64,000 bases of DNA from Methylocapsa aurea (GCF_000746085.1 NZ_JQKO01000001.1:1-64000), one strand, 5' to 3'; positions 9,261 through 18,971 are shown, counted from the stretch's first letter. Translations and numbers: made by a program. The notes: generated by a model not told the origin, from the letters alone.

Positions 9261-9940
9261 CGTGCGCCCCTCCTCGAAAGGACGACGCGTGGCGTCTGAC
9301 ACAAGATCAAAATGTCAAGAACTATATTCCAATCGCGCACATAACGCTCGTCAAGCGCGACGCGAGTTGCATAGCTGACATCATTGCGGCCGCTCACCTG
9401 CCACAGCCCTGTCATTCCGGGCCGCACGCTCATGTAGAGCGCGGCGCTTGAACGGTAATAATCTTCGAGTTCTGCCCGGGTTACGGGGCGCGGCCCGACG
9501 AGGCTCATCTCGCCTCTGATGACGTTTAGCAATTGCGGGATTTCATCGAGGCTCGACTGCCGCAGAAGTCTTCCAATGAAGGTCACGCGCGGATCAAAGT
9601 TTAATTTGCGACTTTGCAGCCATTCGTCTCGCGCGGACGGATGATGGTCGAGATATTCTTCCAGGCAGCCATCGGAGTCAGGTATCATCGTCCGGAACTT
9701 TATGCATTTGAAAGAAATTCCGTTCGCGCCGACGCGATTGCCAAAGTAAAGGACAGGACCGCCATCCAAAGCAATCGCCGCCGCTGTCATGACCATCAAG
9801 GGTAGGGCGAACAACAGAAGGGCCGAAGCCGCTATAATGTCGAAGCAGCGCTTGGCTAGATAAGCCGTTTGCTTGACCAAATGGAAAGAGGTCCGGGGCG
9901 GCGTTTGAGGTATTTGAGGAGTAATCATTTTCAAGCTCAT
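9257..9940 (-). CDS. Undecaprenyl-phosphate sugar-1-phosphate transferase, ExoY-like
   Basis: This 227-residue protein belongs to the bacterial sugar transferase family and starts repeat-unit assembly on undecaprenyl phosphate. It has one N-terminal hydrophobic hairpin (about 30-55), then GPVLYFGNRVG, KCIKFRTM, SSLDEIPQLLNV, MSLVGPRPVT and RPGMTGLWQVSGRN, the conserved catalytic core. The short form with one membrane segment is like ExoY, not the longer WcaJ form. It is the first gene of the minus-strand cluster and faces the AT-rich intergenic region, so the operon promoter should lie just upstream. Galactose or glucose phosphate is the usual donor; which one is used here is not visible. Confidence 0.9.
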   Translation of the reverse strand: MSLKMITPQIPQTPPRTSFHLVKQTAYLAKRCFDIIAASALLLFALPLMVMTAAAIALDGGPVLYFGNRVGANGISFKCIKFRTMIPDSDGCLEEYLDHHPSARDEWLQSRKLNFDPRVTFIGRLLRQSSLDEIPQLLNVIRGEMSLVGPRPVTRAELEDYYRSSAALYMSVRPGMTGLWQVSGRNDVSYATRVALDERYVRDWNIVLDILILCQTPRVVLSRRGAR

Positions 9941-10029
9941 CCTTTGCGGGCGCAGAAAAGACTGCGTAAGCTGAGAGGCGTCGCGAAGACGTTCTCAACG
10001 ATTGATAGATCCGCTCTTGGCCGCAGCTT

Positions 10030-10330
10030 GAATCGTCTCCCCCAAAGCCGATATCAAATAATATTGTATTAATCGGCAGCGCATTAATAATAGTTATTAT
10101 TATTTATAAAAGCGCATTGCATTGGTACAGCGAACCAAGCCAAATTTAAATAATCTATATATGACACTTTTATGTCAATGTGGTGCTCTATATAGCGATA
10201 TGCATAGATGTAGCTGTTCTAAACGTCAACAAAAATCGGAGTGTTTGCTAGATATTATTATGTTAATACTAGTTAGTAGTGATGATATATTATAATTCGA
10301 AATAGATAGTTGATTTAATATTGTTGCGTA
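10030..10330. promoter_or_regulatory. AT-rich upstream control region of the exopolysaccharide operon
   Basis: About 300 bases are strongly A+T-rich in an otherwise GC-rich genome, with runs such as TTATTATTATTTATAAAAG and many TA steps. The region lies directly upstream of the first exopolysaccharide gene and has no open frame. In Rhizobiales, regulators such as MucR act on AT-rich DNA near exopolysaccharide genes, so binding of that kind is a reasonable inference. I do not identify a specific promoter. Confidence 0.4.
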
Positions 10331-11571
10331 TGCGGATCCGGTGCGTTGTCCGATGATGTTGGCGTCTTGTCGGGGGGGGGCGAAAAAGTTCTCGGAATTG
10401 CTCGGCGTGAAGGCGTTGATTGCAATGCGAATAGCTTCTCACCAAACAGGGATAGGTCGCGTGGCTACCGCGCGCAGGAGCGCCTCGAGTGTGGAGAACG
10501 CGTCTCATCCTGAGCCTCTTGAAGGATGGATTAGCTTGGAGTCCGGCGCGTAGGTGGGGCGGATAACCTCGGAGTCGCGCGGGCCGCTTCCTTGGCTTGC
10601 CGCGCGCCAGGCGCCTTGTGAGTTGGCGGGTTGTCAGCCGCGCGACGGCAATGCCGAGCGGGAGCCGGCAACGAGAATCTGATCGACATATAAGAGGGAA
10701 GGCGTCGCGCTCCTTCGGGCCGTCAAGCACCCAAGGCGCCACGAGGTCTCCATTGGTGGCCTAGCCGTGACGATCGCATTTTTGAGCGCTTCCCGATCAG
10801 ATAGGATCATCTGATTGAAAAAAATCGCGTTAGACCAAGGAGTTGGAGCATAATATGCTCTGGCTATAAGCGTGAGGAGCCAAGGCAAGACAGCGCATCT
10901 ACCTGTGGGCGTGGATGAGAGACAATGTCGAAGTCGGCGGCGGCGCTGATCAAGAGGAAAATCAACATTGCGTTGGCCGCCAATCCCGTTGGCCAATTAT
11001 TTGCCCGGATCGGCATCGCTTGTCGGAAGACATTGTGTCGAGCGGTCGAACGCATGGGGCCGGCGTCAAATACCGTCGAGAACCACACGGAAGGGGGCCA
11101 TCGGCTCGGCGGACCAAAGTAGACATGGCGCCACCTTTGGCATGCATTTCGAGTTGGCAAAGGCATCCATTTTTGCCGCTGCTTTCGGGGATCATGCGCG
11201 AGCGGACGGGGCCGCAGAGTCTATCCCTGGCGTCAGGATCAACCAGCGCCCGCACGATTCGCCAACGCGCGCCGCGTCACTTTTGAGAACGATATGCAGC
11301 GCTACTTGCGTGAAGGAGCGGTGACAGTTTCTTGTCAATGTAAATTGCCGCGCATGAACTAATAAAGGCCATTAGCATATTAATCATAGTTAAATATACG
11401 TATATATAAGTATATACTAAATGTGTTACTTGCAATATGATATTATCAGGTGTATTAATTAACTATATAGAGCCAAGAGAAGAGCCTTTTTTAAGTTCGT
11501 ATTTGAAATCAACATTGTATGGCGTCTCAAGGCTTTATTATGTCACTACCGAGTTTCCGGGGAGTTTGGCC
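10331..11571. other. 1.2 kb without a recognisable gene, partly AT-rich
   Basis: No convincing gene is seen. Open frames on both strands are short, overlap each other and have no familiar motifs or good ribosome binding sites. A short palindrome CATCCT...AGGATG lies at 10506-10528, a mosaic repeat at 10784-10862, and a second AT-rich stretch (about 11340-11460) with ACGTATATATAAGTATATAC precedes the copper oxidase gene. The middle part looks like decayed coding DNA whose origin I cannot name. Confidence 0.4.
10784..10862. repeat. Mosaic intergenic repeat, copy in the exopolysaccharide region
   Basis: The copy begins GAGCGCTTCCCGATCAGAT, continues with ATCATCTGATTG, and ends GTTGGAGCATAATATGCTC. 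The same order of modules occurs at 15362-15477 and, inverted, at 16227-16334. This copy is degraded in its middle and lacks the long terminal palindrome. Confidence 0.55.
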
Positions 11572-13299
11572 ATGTGGCGCATTAATTATCGTTTTGGGGC
11601 TGCGTTTCAGCGATTGTCGGCGCTAAGCCGTCTAACAAAAGTAAGTCTTGGCGTACTTCTAGTAATTCCATCTGCATTTGTCGCCTCAGAAGTGTTTTCA
11701 GGGAGCCCTGATCTCAGACTATTTAAGCTCGAAAAGGATAAGAAAGCTCCAATCGACTATGGGTACGGTCCGGGTAAAGGAAAAAAGCCCCCTATTGGGG
11801 ACGTTAAGCTCACTAAGAACTTCAAGCTCAGTCAGGGCCTTCGCCTTTTGCAAACCCCGACAGGCGGGGGCGGCGGCGGCTTTTTTGGTCCGGCTTTTCC
11901 GTGGCCGATCATCCCGCTTCACATGGGGCTCTTGCCGGATGGACGCGTCTTGACCTACGGCACCGATGAGCAGGGTCAGCAGGGAGCGCAACTCGTCTAT
12001 GACGTTTGGGATCCTGCGATTGGGACTGGAGCGGACTCGCATCTGATCCTTGCCAATACGACACAGACGGACATCTTCTGCAGCGCGGCGAGTCTGATCG
12101 GGGAAGGTCTTTCCGGCAGCACAAGTCTGTCCGGCAAGATGCTGATCCTCGGTGGCGATGTCACGATCAATGGAACGCGAAACTATTCGGATAATAATAT
12201 CGATATCTTTGACCCGAGCAATAATGCGCTGATCGACGCGGGGAGGATGCAATTCAAGCGTTGGTATCCTTCAATCACCACTTTGCGCAACGGCGACAAG
12301 CTGCTCCTCGGCGGGCAACTCACCCCGGGGGTGGGCGCGGTGACGCCGGAAGTCTTCAATCCGACGTCTGGCTGGAGAACCTTGTCGTCGATTTCAATAA
12401 GCGACGTAGACGAATGGTTTTATCCGAGGGGCATCGTTGGTCCGGATGGCGCGGTCAATCTTCTCCAGCATAATGGTAAGATTTTCAGGCTCACCACCAG
12501 CGGCTCGGGAAGCATGAATGATACGGGCGCGCTGATGGCCCCGGGGAGAACATATTATCCTTCAGTGATGATGCCCGGCTTCACCCCTAATAAGGTGTTG
12601 ATGGTGCGCGCCAACCAGAGGGCTCAAATCGTTGATCTTTCCAGCTACCCGCCAGCGGTGAGCGATGTCGACAACATCCATCATGATCGCATCTGGGGGA
12701 ATTTGACGCTGCTTCCAGACGGAGGAATCCTCGCCACTGGGGGATCCTCAGTCTACAACGAGACGACCGGCAATGTCGCCTATCAGTCGGAGGTCATGAA
12801 TCCGCGCACTGGAACTTGGACAGTTGGCGCCTGGGCTTCAATACCGCGTCTTTATCATTCGGCGACGCTCGTCCTTCCGGACGGGTCGGTGCTGACCGCG
12901 GGCGGCGGCGCTCCAGGGCCGGTGAACAACCTCAATGCGGAGATTTATTATCCAGCGTATCTGTACAACTACGATGGCTCTGGAACAGCTGCGCCGCGAC
13001 CGACAATCGTTTCCGCCCCGACGACGCTCCAATTAGGACAGAGCTTCACGATGACTGTCGGAGCTAACGACCAGGTCGGCTATATCAACCTCGTTCGCCT
13101 CGGCTACAACACCCATGCCTATGATTCGGAGCAGCGGCTGATCCCCGTGCCGTATTCTCAGAGCGGAGCGACGGTTACGGGGTATGTGGACTCCTCGCCA
13201 GAGAAACTTCTGCCCGGCTATTACATGATCTTCTTATTCAACACCCAAGGTCACCCAGCGCTGGCGAAAATAGTCTCCATACCCCAATCCATTCAGTAA
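11572..13299 (+). CDS. Secreted galactose-oxidase-like copper-radical oxidase (AA5 type)
   Basis: This 575-residue protein starts at an ATG with GGGGAG nine bases upstream. An N-terminal hydrophobic segment (about 24-40) acts as signal or anchor, followed by a glycine-rich linker (97-103), kelch beta-propeller repeats and a C-terminal immunoglobulin-like domain (about 475-575, DUF1929 type). By motif comparison with fungal galactose oxidase, every key residue is present: Cys170 in DIFCSAAS and Tyr232 in RWYPSITT (thioether-linked cofactor pair), axial Tyr428 and ligand His429 in RLYHSA, and His515 in [10 protein letters not shown]. The family oxidises primary alcohols, often of sugars, to aldehydes with release of hydrogen peroxide. 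The gene is divergent from the exopolysaccharide operon, so the polymer is a likely substrate. That link is inferred. Confidence 0.85.
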   Translation: MWRINYRFGAAFQRLSALSRLTKVSLGVLLVIPSAFVASEVFSGSPDLRLFKLEKDKKAPIDYGYGPGKGKKPPIGDVKLTKNFKLSQGLRLLQTPTGGGGGGFFGPAFPWPIIPLHMGLLPDGRVLTYGTDEQGQQGAQLVYDVWDPAIGTGADSHLILANTTQTDIFCSAASLIGEGLSGSTSLSGKMLILGGDVTINGTRNYSDNNIDIFDPSNNALIDAGRMQFKRWYPSITTLRNGDKLLLGGQLTPGVGAVTPEVFNPTSGWRTLSSISISDVDEWFYPRGIVGPDGAVNLLQHNGKIFRLTTSGSGSMNDTGALMAPGRTYYPSVMMPGFTPNKVLMVRANQRAQIVDLSSYPPAVSDVDNIHHDRIWGNLTLLPDGGILATGGSSVYNETTGNVAYQSEVMNPRTGTWTVGAWASIPRLYHSATLVLPDGSVLTAGGGAPGPVNNLNAEIYYPAYLYNYDGSGTAAPRPTIVSAPTTLQLGQSFTMTVGANDQVGYINLVRLGYNTHAYDSEQRLIPVPYSQSGATVTGYVDSSPEKLLPGYYMIFLFNTQGHPALAKIVSIPQSIQ

Positions 13300-13369
13300 C
13301 CGGCCAACGGGGCAGGCGGCGGCGAAATCGAGTCGCCGCCGGCAAAGACGCGCCGAAGCTACGGACAGA

Positions 13370-13620
13370 GCGACGGATCGACGCCAGCACGCTGGGCGCT
13401 CCGTCGCGATCTTGGATCCCAGCGTCATGCACGATGAGGCCGACAAGGTTCCCTTGCGTATCAGTGACGATGTGGCGCTTGCGTCCCTTGATCTTCTTCC
13501 CGGCGTCGTAGCCACAAGGCCGCCGCTCTCGGTCGTCTTCACCGGCTGGCTGTCGATGACCCCCCGGCGCGCCAATCCGACGGAATCACAATCCTTTGAA
13601 GTCACCCACCTCTTCATTCA
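13370..13620 (-). pseudogene. Relic of an IS5-family transposase
   Basis: The minus strand encodes [14 protein letters not shown] in one frame. After a shift it continues as [20 protein letters not shown] and then [20 protein letters not shown] in another. These are the central catalytic-domain motifs of IS5-type DDE transposases, split by at least one frameshift. Neither the N-terminal third nor the C-terminal glutamate region is present, and no terminal inverted repeats are visible. It is a dead fragment at the right border of the exopolysaccharide region, immediately downstream of the copper oxidase gene. Confidence 0.8.
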
Positions 13621-13853
13621 GTCAGACGCTGAGACCTTAAGGGCGGTCTACGGCCGCGCACATCGACCTGTTTCGCCCGGAGGGTGTTGAGCATGGATGA
13701 CCTTGGAGGACCGTCCAGGGTGGGAGCCGAAGCGGCCCTGGAAATGAATTTTATGCTTGAGTGTTGCTCAACTTCCACAGCGCTTAGCCGATTTGGGCGT
13801 TAAGATGCCGGTCGGGATCAGATCATCTGAGCCTTTTTGACCAAGCGTTCGCC

Positions 13854-15125
13854 ATGTCCGCCGCATCTCGACACACTGACACGCCCACGGCGGATGCAGC
13901 CAAGGTGCTGATCCGGCTGGGATTAGCGCTTTTGATGATTGGCCTGCCTTGCGCCGGCGTCCTCTCGCGCGGCGCGATTTACGTTCTCTTGCCAACCGGC
14001 GCGATCGTGATCCTCATGGGCGCATTGCTTGACGCGCCGAATCATGGGGCGCGGCAATTGCGCGTCGCGCTGCTTTCTTCGGCGGGCGCGGCCGCGCTGT
14101 TCTTGACGTTCTGGGCAGGCTTGTCGCTGCTCTGGACGCCGTTTCCGGCGATCGCCGGCCAACGCTTTCTACAGACAGCTGGAACCACCTTTCTCGTCGC
14201 CATCGTCGCCGCCTATCTTCCGGAAAAGACGAAGGCTTTCGACCTTTATCTATTGCCCTTCGGCCTCGTCCTGACAGCCTTGGCGACGCTCACGCTCGCG
14301 CTTTTGGGGCTTGAGTGGTTCTGGCACGGCTCCGAATTCGACGAGACGCTGTTCAATCGCTCGGTGATCACGTTGATCGTCCTGGTCTGGCCCGCGCTCG
14401 GGGCGCTGTCCCTGCGGGAACATTGGATATCGGCGGCCGGACTCGCCCTCCTCGCCGCCGCTGTGGCCCTGGCGGGATCGGCTCAGATCGTTCTGGCGGC
14501 GATGGGGGCGGGAGCTTTCGCCTTCGCCATCGCCATGTCGGAGCCGGGCCGGACGTCTCGATTCCTCGCCTACAGCTTGGCGCCCCTGATCCTGTTCGCT
14601 CCCGTGATTGTGCTGCTTTACGTCGTCGTTTTCCGATTGACGGGTTTGGAAGCGGGACCGGGATCGATATCGATGGAAATTTGGAGCGATCTGATCACCG
14701 CGCAATGGCCACGTTTGATAACCGGGCATGGCTTCGACATGGCGAACCGCGCTCTGAACCTTGGCTATTTGCCGGCGCAGGCGCCAAGGAGCCTGCTATT
14801 CGTCCTTTGGTATGACCTTGGCCTTGTCGGCGCCTTCGCCTTTGCGGTGTTGACCGCGCGCGTTTTCTTGCTCGCAGGGCGGATTCCCGCCCTTGTCGCG
14901 CCCGCCGTCCTGGCCGGACTTGTGGCGATCTTGACTCTTGCGTTTCTGGGCGTTGCGACCGCCCAGATCTGGTGGGTGACCCTCGTAGACTGCGCCGTTG
15001 TCGCCTTCGCGATTCTCATCAAAGGGGTCTACCGCACGCGGCGGCCGAGCGCGCCGCCGAGCGAGCCGGTCCCATTTGAGGAGGAGCTGGACCTGGATCG
15101 GGCGCGCCCGTCGTGGGAGATCTGA
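13854..15125 (+). CDS. O-antigen-ligase-like polytopic membrane protein
   Basis: This 423-residue protein is made almost entirely of hydrophobic helices (ten or more), with a periplasmic loop holding LITAQWPRLITGHGFD. That loop resembles the ligase/polymerase loop motif of the Wzy_C superfamily. The C-terminal tail is charged (EELDLDRARPSWEI) and probably cytoplasmic. No good ribosome binding site precedes the ATG. It lies beyond the IS relic, separate from the exopolysaccharide operon, so it could be a second polymerase, a ligase for the surface glycan, or unrelated. Substrate is unknown. Confidence 0.6.
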   Translation: MSAASRHTDTPTADAAKVLIRLGLALLMIGLPCAGVLSRGAIYVLLPTGAIVILMGALLDAPNHGARQLRVALLSSAGAAALFLTFWAGLSLLWTPFPAIAGQRFLQTAGTTFLVAIVAAYLPEKTKAFDLYLLPFGLVLTALATLTLALLGLEWFWHGSEFDETLFNRSVITLIVLVWPALGALSLREHWISAAGLALLAAAVALAGSAQIVLAAMGAGAFAFAIAMSEPGRTSRFLAYSLAPLILFAPVIVLLYVVVFRLTGLEAGPGSISMEIWSDLITAQWPRLITGHGFDMANRALNLGYLPAQAPRSLLFVLWYDLGLVGAFAFAVLTARVFLLAGRIPALVAPAVLAGLVAILTLAFLGVATAQIWWVTLVDCAVVAFAILIKGVYRTRRPSAPPSEPVPFEEELDLDRARPSWEI

Positions 15126-15550
15126 CGCCGTTCGGGTTTATGCGATGAGGATGGCTTGGATGATGGCTGGGCCATCGGGGCCAATGATGCCTTCCCTTAG
15201 CGGCATCGCGAAAATTTGAAAATGCGGTTGCTGGTTCTTCGCCGCCAGTCTTTCGCCGCGTGTCTTCGGATCTTGACTTCCGGGCTTAGGACAGGAGGCA
15301 AGCGCGCGTCAGAGCGCCGCAATTGAGCGGTTTCTCGCAATCAATGTCGCGATTCCTTTGCTAGGGCGCTTCCCGATCAGATCGAATCATCCGATCGAAC
15401 AGGAATCGCTCAAATTCAACGAGTTGGAGCATGTTCTAATCGAAAAAGTCGATCAACTTTTTCGGAACATGCTCTAGGCGCTCGGGACAATAACGAATGA
15501 GACCCAAGAAGGTCTTGCGGGAGCAGGCCAAGCGGTCTTAACATTGTCAG
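15126..15550. other. Intergenic stretch with a mosaic repeat only
   Basis: About 425 bases separate the ligase-like gene from the GNAT gene. Apart from the mosaic element at 15362-15477 I see no coding frame, RNA gene or clear promoter. Confidence 0.5.
15362..15477. repeat. Mosaic intergenic repeat with terminal palindrome
   Basis: The element reads GGGCGCTTCCCGATCAGATC, ATCCGATCG, CAAATTCAACGAGTTGGAGC and then a long palindrome from GGAGCATGTTCTAATCGAAA to TTTTTCGGAACATGCTC. The same modules recur in inverted order at 16227-16334, on the other side of the GNAT gene, so the two copies bracket that gene as an imperfect inverted repeat. Confidence 0.75.
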
Positions 15551-16057
15551 ATGATCGAGGCAGTCATCACCATCAGAAACGCGCGCGAAGGCGATGCTCA
15601 AGGCATAGCCGACGTGCATGACGCCGCTTGGCGCGACGCCTATCGCGGCATTATTCCAGGTCGCGAACTGGAAAAAATGATCGCCCGGCGCGGGCCGCTC
15701 TGGTGGCACTCGGCGATCGTTCGCGGCTCCCGCCTTCTCGTCCTGGATTTCGATGAAACGATCGGCGGCTACGCAAGCTACGGGCGCAACCGCGTGCCGT
15801 CCCTACGTTATGGCGGGGAAGTATTCGAACTCTATATCGCGCCGGAGTTTCAGGGGCTGGGGTTCGGCAAGCGTCTATTCGAACTCGCCCGCAAGGATCT
15901 CGCCGGGCATGGCTATTCGTCCTTTCTCGTTTGGGCCTTGGCGGACAATGAGCGGGCGGTGCAATTCTATACAAGGCTTGGCGGCCAGAATGTGCGTCAG
16001 GCCGAAGAGCGCTTCGGCTCCGAAACGCGCGCGCGGCTTGCCTTTGCTTTCGAGTAG
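15551..16057 (+). CDS. GNAT-family N-acetyltransferase
   Basis: This 168-residue single-domain GNAT protein begins with ITIRNAREGDAQGIADVH. The acetyl-CoA site is formed by VFELYIAPEFQGLGFGKRL (the Q/RxxGxG/A loop, near residue 100), followed by VWALADNERAVQFYTRLG as motif B. The acceptor could be an amino acid, a small amine or a protein; nothing in the sequence tells which. It stands alone between two inverted copies of the mosaic repeat and is not in an operon. Confidence 0.8.
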   Translation: MIEAVITIRNAREGDAQGIADVHDAAWRDAYRGIIPGRELEKMIARRGPLWWHSAIVRGSRLLVLDFDETIGGYASYGRNRVPSLRYGGEVFELYIAPEFQGLGFGKRLFELARKDLAGHGYSSFLVWALADNERAVQFYTRLGGQNVRQAEERFGSETRARLAFAFE

Positions 16058-16226
16058 GGTATTTTGCGGCGCAGCTAGCGCATGAACCGGGAAGCGGTCC
16101 CAGCTTTCCGACGGACCATGCATCATCAAAAGCTAAAGAGCGCGATCCGGTCGAGAGGATTGCGCTTTGGGGCCCCTACAATTCCGCGAAGAGGCCGTGG
16201 CCAAACGATCTGGACGACGAATAGAT

Positions 16227-16334
16227 CTAGAGCATGTTCTGATCGACTTTTTCGATCAGAACATGCTCCAACTCGTTGAATTTGAGCGATTTCTTTTCGA
16301 TCAGATGATTCCATCTGATCAGGAAGCGCTCTAG
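16227..16334. repeat. Mosaic intergenic repeat, inverted copy
   Basis: A near-perfect palindrome runs from AGAGCATGTTCTGATCGA to TCGATCAGAACATGCTC. It is followed by CAACTCGTTGAATTTGAGCG, GATCAGATGATTCCATCTGATC and AGGAAGCGCTCT. This is the reverse-complement order of the element at 15362-15477. It ends about 80 bases before the pyrophosphatase start. Confidence 0.75.
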
Positions 16335-16413
16335 GCGTCCTGCGGAGCTGACGGTCCTGAAAACCCGCCCATAAGGGCGGCGCAAACCCATCAATGCTTT
16401 TTTGGAGATAAGT

Positions 16414-16953
16414 ATGCGCCTTGACGCGATTTCGATCGGCACCAATCCGCCGTTTGAGGTGAATGTCCTCATTGAAGTTCCGATCGGGGGCGAGCCGATC
16501 AAATATGAGCTGGACAAGGAAGCCGGCGTCTTGATCGTGGACCGCTTTCTCTACACTTCGATGCGTTATCCGGGCAATTATGGCTTTATCCCGCATACTC
16601 TGTCGGAGGATGGCGATCCCTGCGACGTCATCATCGCCAATACCCGTGCGATCGTGCCGGGCGCGATCATGAGCTGCAAGGTCGTCGGCGTTCTACTGAT
16701 GGGAGACGAGGCCGGCCGGGATGAAAAGATCCTGGCGGTTCCTTCCGCGAAGCTGACGAAACGCTATGCGAACATCGAGAATTTCACCGATCTTCCCGAG
16801 ATCACGCTGCGTCAGATCGAGCACTTTTTCGCCCATTACAAGGATCTTGAACCGGGTAAATGGGTAAAGATCGAGCGTTGGGGCGATGCCGAAGAGGCCA
16901 GGCAGATCATTCTGACCTCGATTGAGCGGGCGAAGGCGGCAAAGCAGGCCTGA
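16414..16953 (+). CDS. ppa: Inorganic pyrophosphatase (family I)
   Basis: This 179-residue family I enzyme hydrolyses pyrophosphate to phosphate with Mg2+ and pulls biosynthetic reactions forward. The substrate-site motifs [18 protein letters not shown] and [13 protein letters not shown] are present. The signature EDGDPCDVI contains the three catalytic aspartate positions, and [16 protein letters not shown] lies near the C-terminus. The ATG at 16414 follows GGAGATAAGT and gives the usual length. An in-frame TTG 12 bases earlier is unlikely. The last 118 bases overlap, antiparallel, the 3' end of the porin frame. Confidence 0.97.
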   Translation: MRLDAISIGTNPPFEVNVLIEVPIGGEPIKYELDKEAGVLIVDRFLYTSMRYPGNYGFIPHTLSEDGDPCDVIIANTRAIVPGAIMSCKVVGVLLMGDEAGRDEKILAVPSAKLTKRYANIENFTDLPEITLRQIEHFFAHYKDLEPGKWVKIERWGDAEEARQIILTSIERAKAAKQA

Positions 16954-18578
16954 CCGGCCTGATTGCGCGAGAGCGAATGGATCCATTCAGCTTGGATCCT
17001 GACCCAGTCGGTGAATTTGTAGCGGCCGAAGACCACCGTGGATGCGTTCGAGGCGACGAGGGCGCCATTGCCGAACAAGGGTGCGTTGTCGATCCAATTC
17101 CCCTTGAGGTAGCTGACGCCATAGCTGCCGCCAATTGTCAAACATTCGAAGAACGTATGGCTGCCCTGGGCGTAGAAGCCTGATGATTTGCGCTTGGCGC
17201 CATCGATGCTGACGCCGTCGAAATAGAGGGCGGTCGTGCCGAGGCCGACTCCGTAATAGCCATAGCCGAGAAGGCTCACCGGACCCCAATCCAATCTCGC
17301 GCCGCCATCGACCGCGAGGGCGCGCGTATTGGCGCCCGGGGCAAGAAAAACGGCATCGCCCACTTCAGCGCGATGCTGCTGGGTAAGGCCGTCGGTCCAG
17401 GCGGTCAGCTTCACATCCGGCGCGAGATTGCCGACAAATTTCAGGCGCCCCTGGAATCCGGGCTGATCATGCGCGGTCAAAGTGCCGGAGAGGCCGGTGG
17501 AGTCGAACTCCTGATAAGGCGAGAACGCGCCGATCGAAGCCGTAAAGCCGTAGAAATCCGGCGTGGTATAAGTGACCTGCGGAATCCAATCGGCATAGAC
17601 ATAGCCGAAAGCAATCCGGCCGAGGCTGGTATTGGAGGGGCTCGCGTTTCCCGCAATCGTTCCCGCGCCGAACAGCGTGAAATCGTTGATAATGGCATCC
17701 GAACCGAACAAGCCAATGTCGCGGCCGATCTTGATCGTGCCGAAGGCAGGCGCGCCGATCGTGCCGAAGACTTGGCGAAGATCGATGCCGGGCGTGCTGA
17801 GGGCAACCGCAGCGCCGCCGCTATTAGCGTTCAAAAGGCCCACTTGGATGTTATTGCCGCCCATATAGAGCCCCAAGGTGAAGCCGAGATCATAGCCCAT
17901 TTGATTGGTGGCGAGGTTTAGCACCAGGGCGCTCGGAAGCAGGCCGGAGCGGATGGCGTTCGAGTTATTGACGGTGCTTCCGCCGCCGAGGCCACCTGCA
18001 ACGATGCCTGTCCCTTGTTGCTTGAATTGTTCCGCTCCAAAGAAAACCAACTCGCCAGAAAGTCCGACGTCGACCTGTCCGATATGGGCGCCGATGCCCT
18101 TGTCGAGGCGGGGGAGGGGGCGATCGTCCGGTACGATGACGACTTTTTCTTCTTTGACCAGACGTTGGGCTGGCGGCGCGGCGCGCTGCTGGAGTTCAGC
18201 GGCATGGCGCGCTTTCAATGTCTGATATTCGCCTTTCGTCAGAATCCCCTTCGCCTTGAGCTGATCGAGCAATTGATCCGTTGTATCCGCGCGTGATGGG
18301 CCAATACCTGAAAGGCTCATTACGATTACCCAAGCCAGCATCAAGCTTTTGTTGCGCTGCGCGCGATGCAATGAAGTCAAGGCATGGCTTGTTGTTGTCC
18401 AATCGGCCTTGACCGCGAGAACGGCGTCGGACGCGCGCTCGATGTCATACGTGCGGGAGCAGAGCTTGGTCTCTTTCGCCAGCGACAAATTGTCTAAGGA
18501 GTCCCATAGGGCGCGAAGCGAGTCGCCACAATACGATTGGAATAATTCTTGATTGGCCATGCGTTCGGACTTGCTCAC
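16836..18578 (-). CDS. Outer-membrane porin with an altered C-terminus
   Basis: The frame encodes 580 residues. A signal-like segment ([19 protein letters not shown], about 79-97) is followed by a short coiled or SHOCT-like helix ([20 protein letters not shown]) and many alternating aromatic beta-strands typical of a general porin. The expected final strand with C-terminal Phe is missing. After [20 protein letters not shown] the frame runs 39 codons into the antisense strand of ppa and ends SRSL. The GTG start at 18578 has a strong GGGAGG signal but lies about 75 residues before the signal segment; a TTG at 18371 would give a normal signal peptide. It may be functionally impaired. It is divergent from the AcoR-like regulator. 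Confidence 0.7.
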   Translation of the reverse strand: MSKSERMANQELFQSYCGDSLRALWDSLDNLSLAKETKLCSRTYDIERASDAVLAVKADWTTTSHALTSLHRAQRNKSLMLAWVIVMSLSGIGPSRADTTDQLLDQLKAKGILTKGEYQTLKARHAAELQQRAAPPAQRLVKEEKVVIVPDDRPLPRLDKGIGAHIGQVDVGLSGELVFFGAEQFKQQGTGIVAGGLGGGSTVNNSNAIRSGLLPSALVLNLATNQMGYDLGFTLGLYMGGNNIQVGLLNANSGGAAVALSTPGIDLRQVFGTIGAPAFGTIKIGRDIGLFGSDAIINDFTLFGAGTIAGNASPSNTSLGRIAFGYVYADWIPQVTYTTPDFYGFTASIGAFSPYQEFDSTGLSGTLTAHDQPGFQGRLKFVGNLAPDVKLTAWTDGLTQQHRAEVGDAVFLAPGANTRALAVDGGARLDWGPVSLLGYGYYGVGLGTTALYFDGVSIDGAKRKSSGFYAQGSHTFFECLTIGGSYGVSYLKGNWIDNAPLFGNGALVASNASTVVFGRYKFTDWVRIQAEWIHSLSRNQAGQACFAAFARSIEVRMICLASSASPQRSIFTHLPGSRSL

Positions 18579-18781
18579 GGGGCGCCTCCCACAGCCGGCC
18601 TGACGCCGGCTTAGCGTCGATCCTCTGTCTTTCGACTTCGGGAAGTATTAGTCCGCATGACGTCTTGCTGGTCAACGCTCAGAATAGGTAAAGCTAGGCA
18701 AAGAGCAAAAAATATTCCGTGAAAAATCCATATTTCAGCTAATAGTGCCGCAACTCGCGACAGCGTTGTGCAAATTGGCGT

Positions 18782-18888
18782 AAAATACGACACTGCGACA
18801 ATACGCGCGGGCTGAATATGCAATTAACTTTGTATTATGACTACTAGTGATGAAAATACGACACTGCGACAATCGGCGTATGCCGACA
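18782..18888. promoter_or_regulatory. Direct-repeat operator candidate between porin and regulator genes
   Basis: An identical 21-base sequence occurs at 18782-18802 and 18853-18873, 71 bases apart, about seven helical turns. Each copy contains two CGACA steps eight bases apart (18788, 18796 and 18859, 18867). Further CGACA sites lie at 18758 and 18884. The region is AT-rich and lies between the divergent porin and AcoR-like genes. Two or more protein-binding sites that control one or both genes are likely; the binding protein is not proven. Confidence 0.55.
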
Positions 18889-18971
18889 AAGATACTTTTT
18901 AGCTAGTATTATTGTAACCAGGGACAGTTGGAGATTATATATCGCAAATTGTGAACTGTGAAGGCGCCGCG

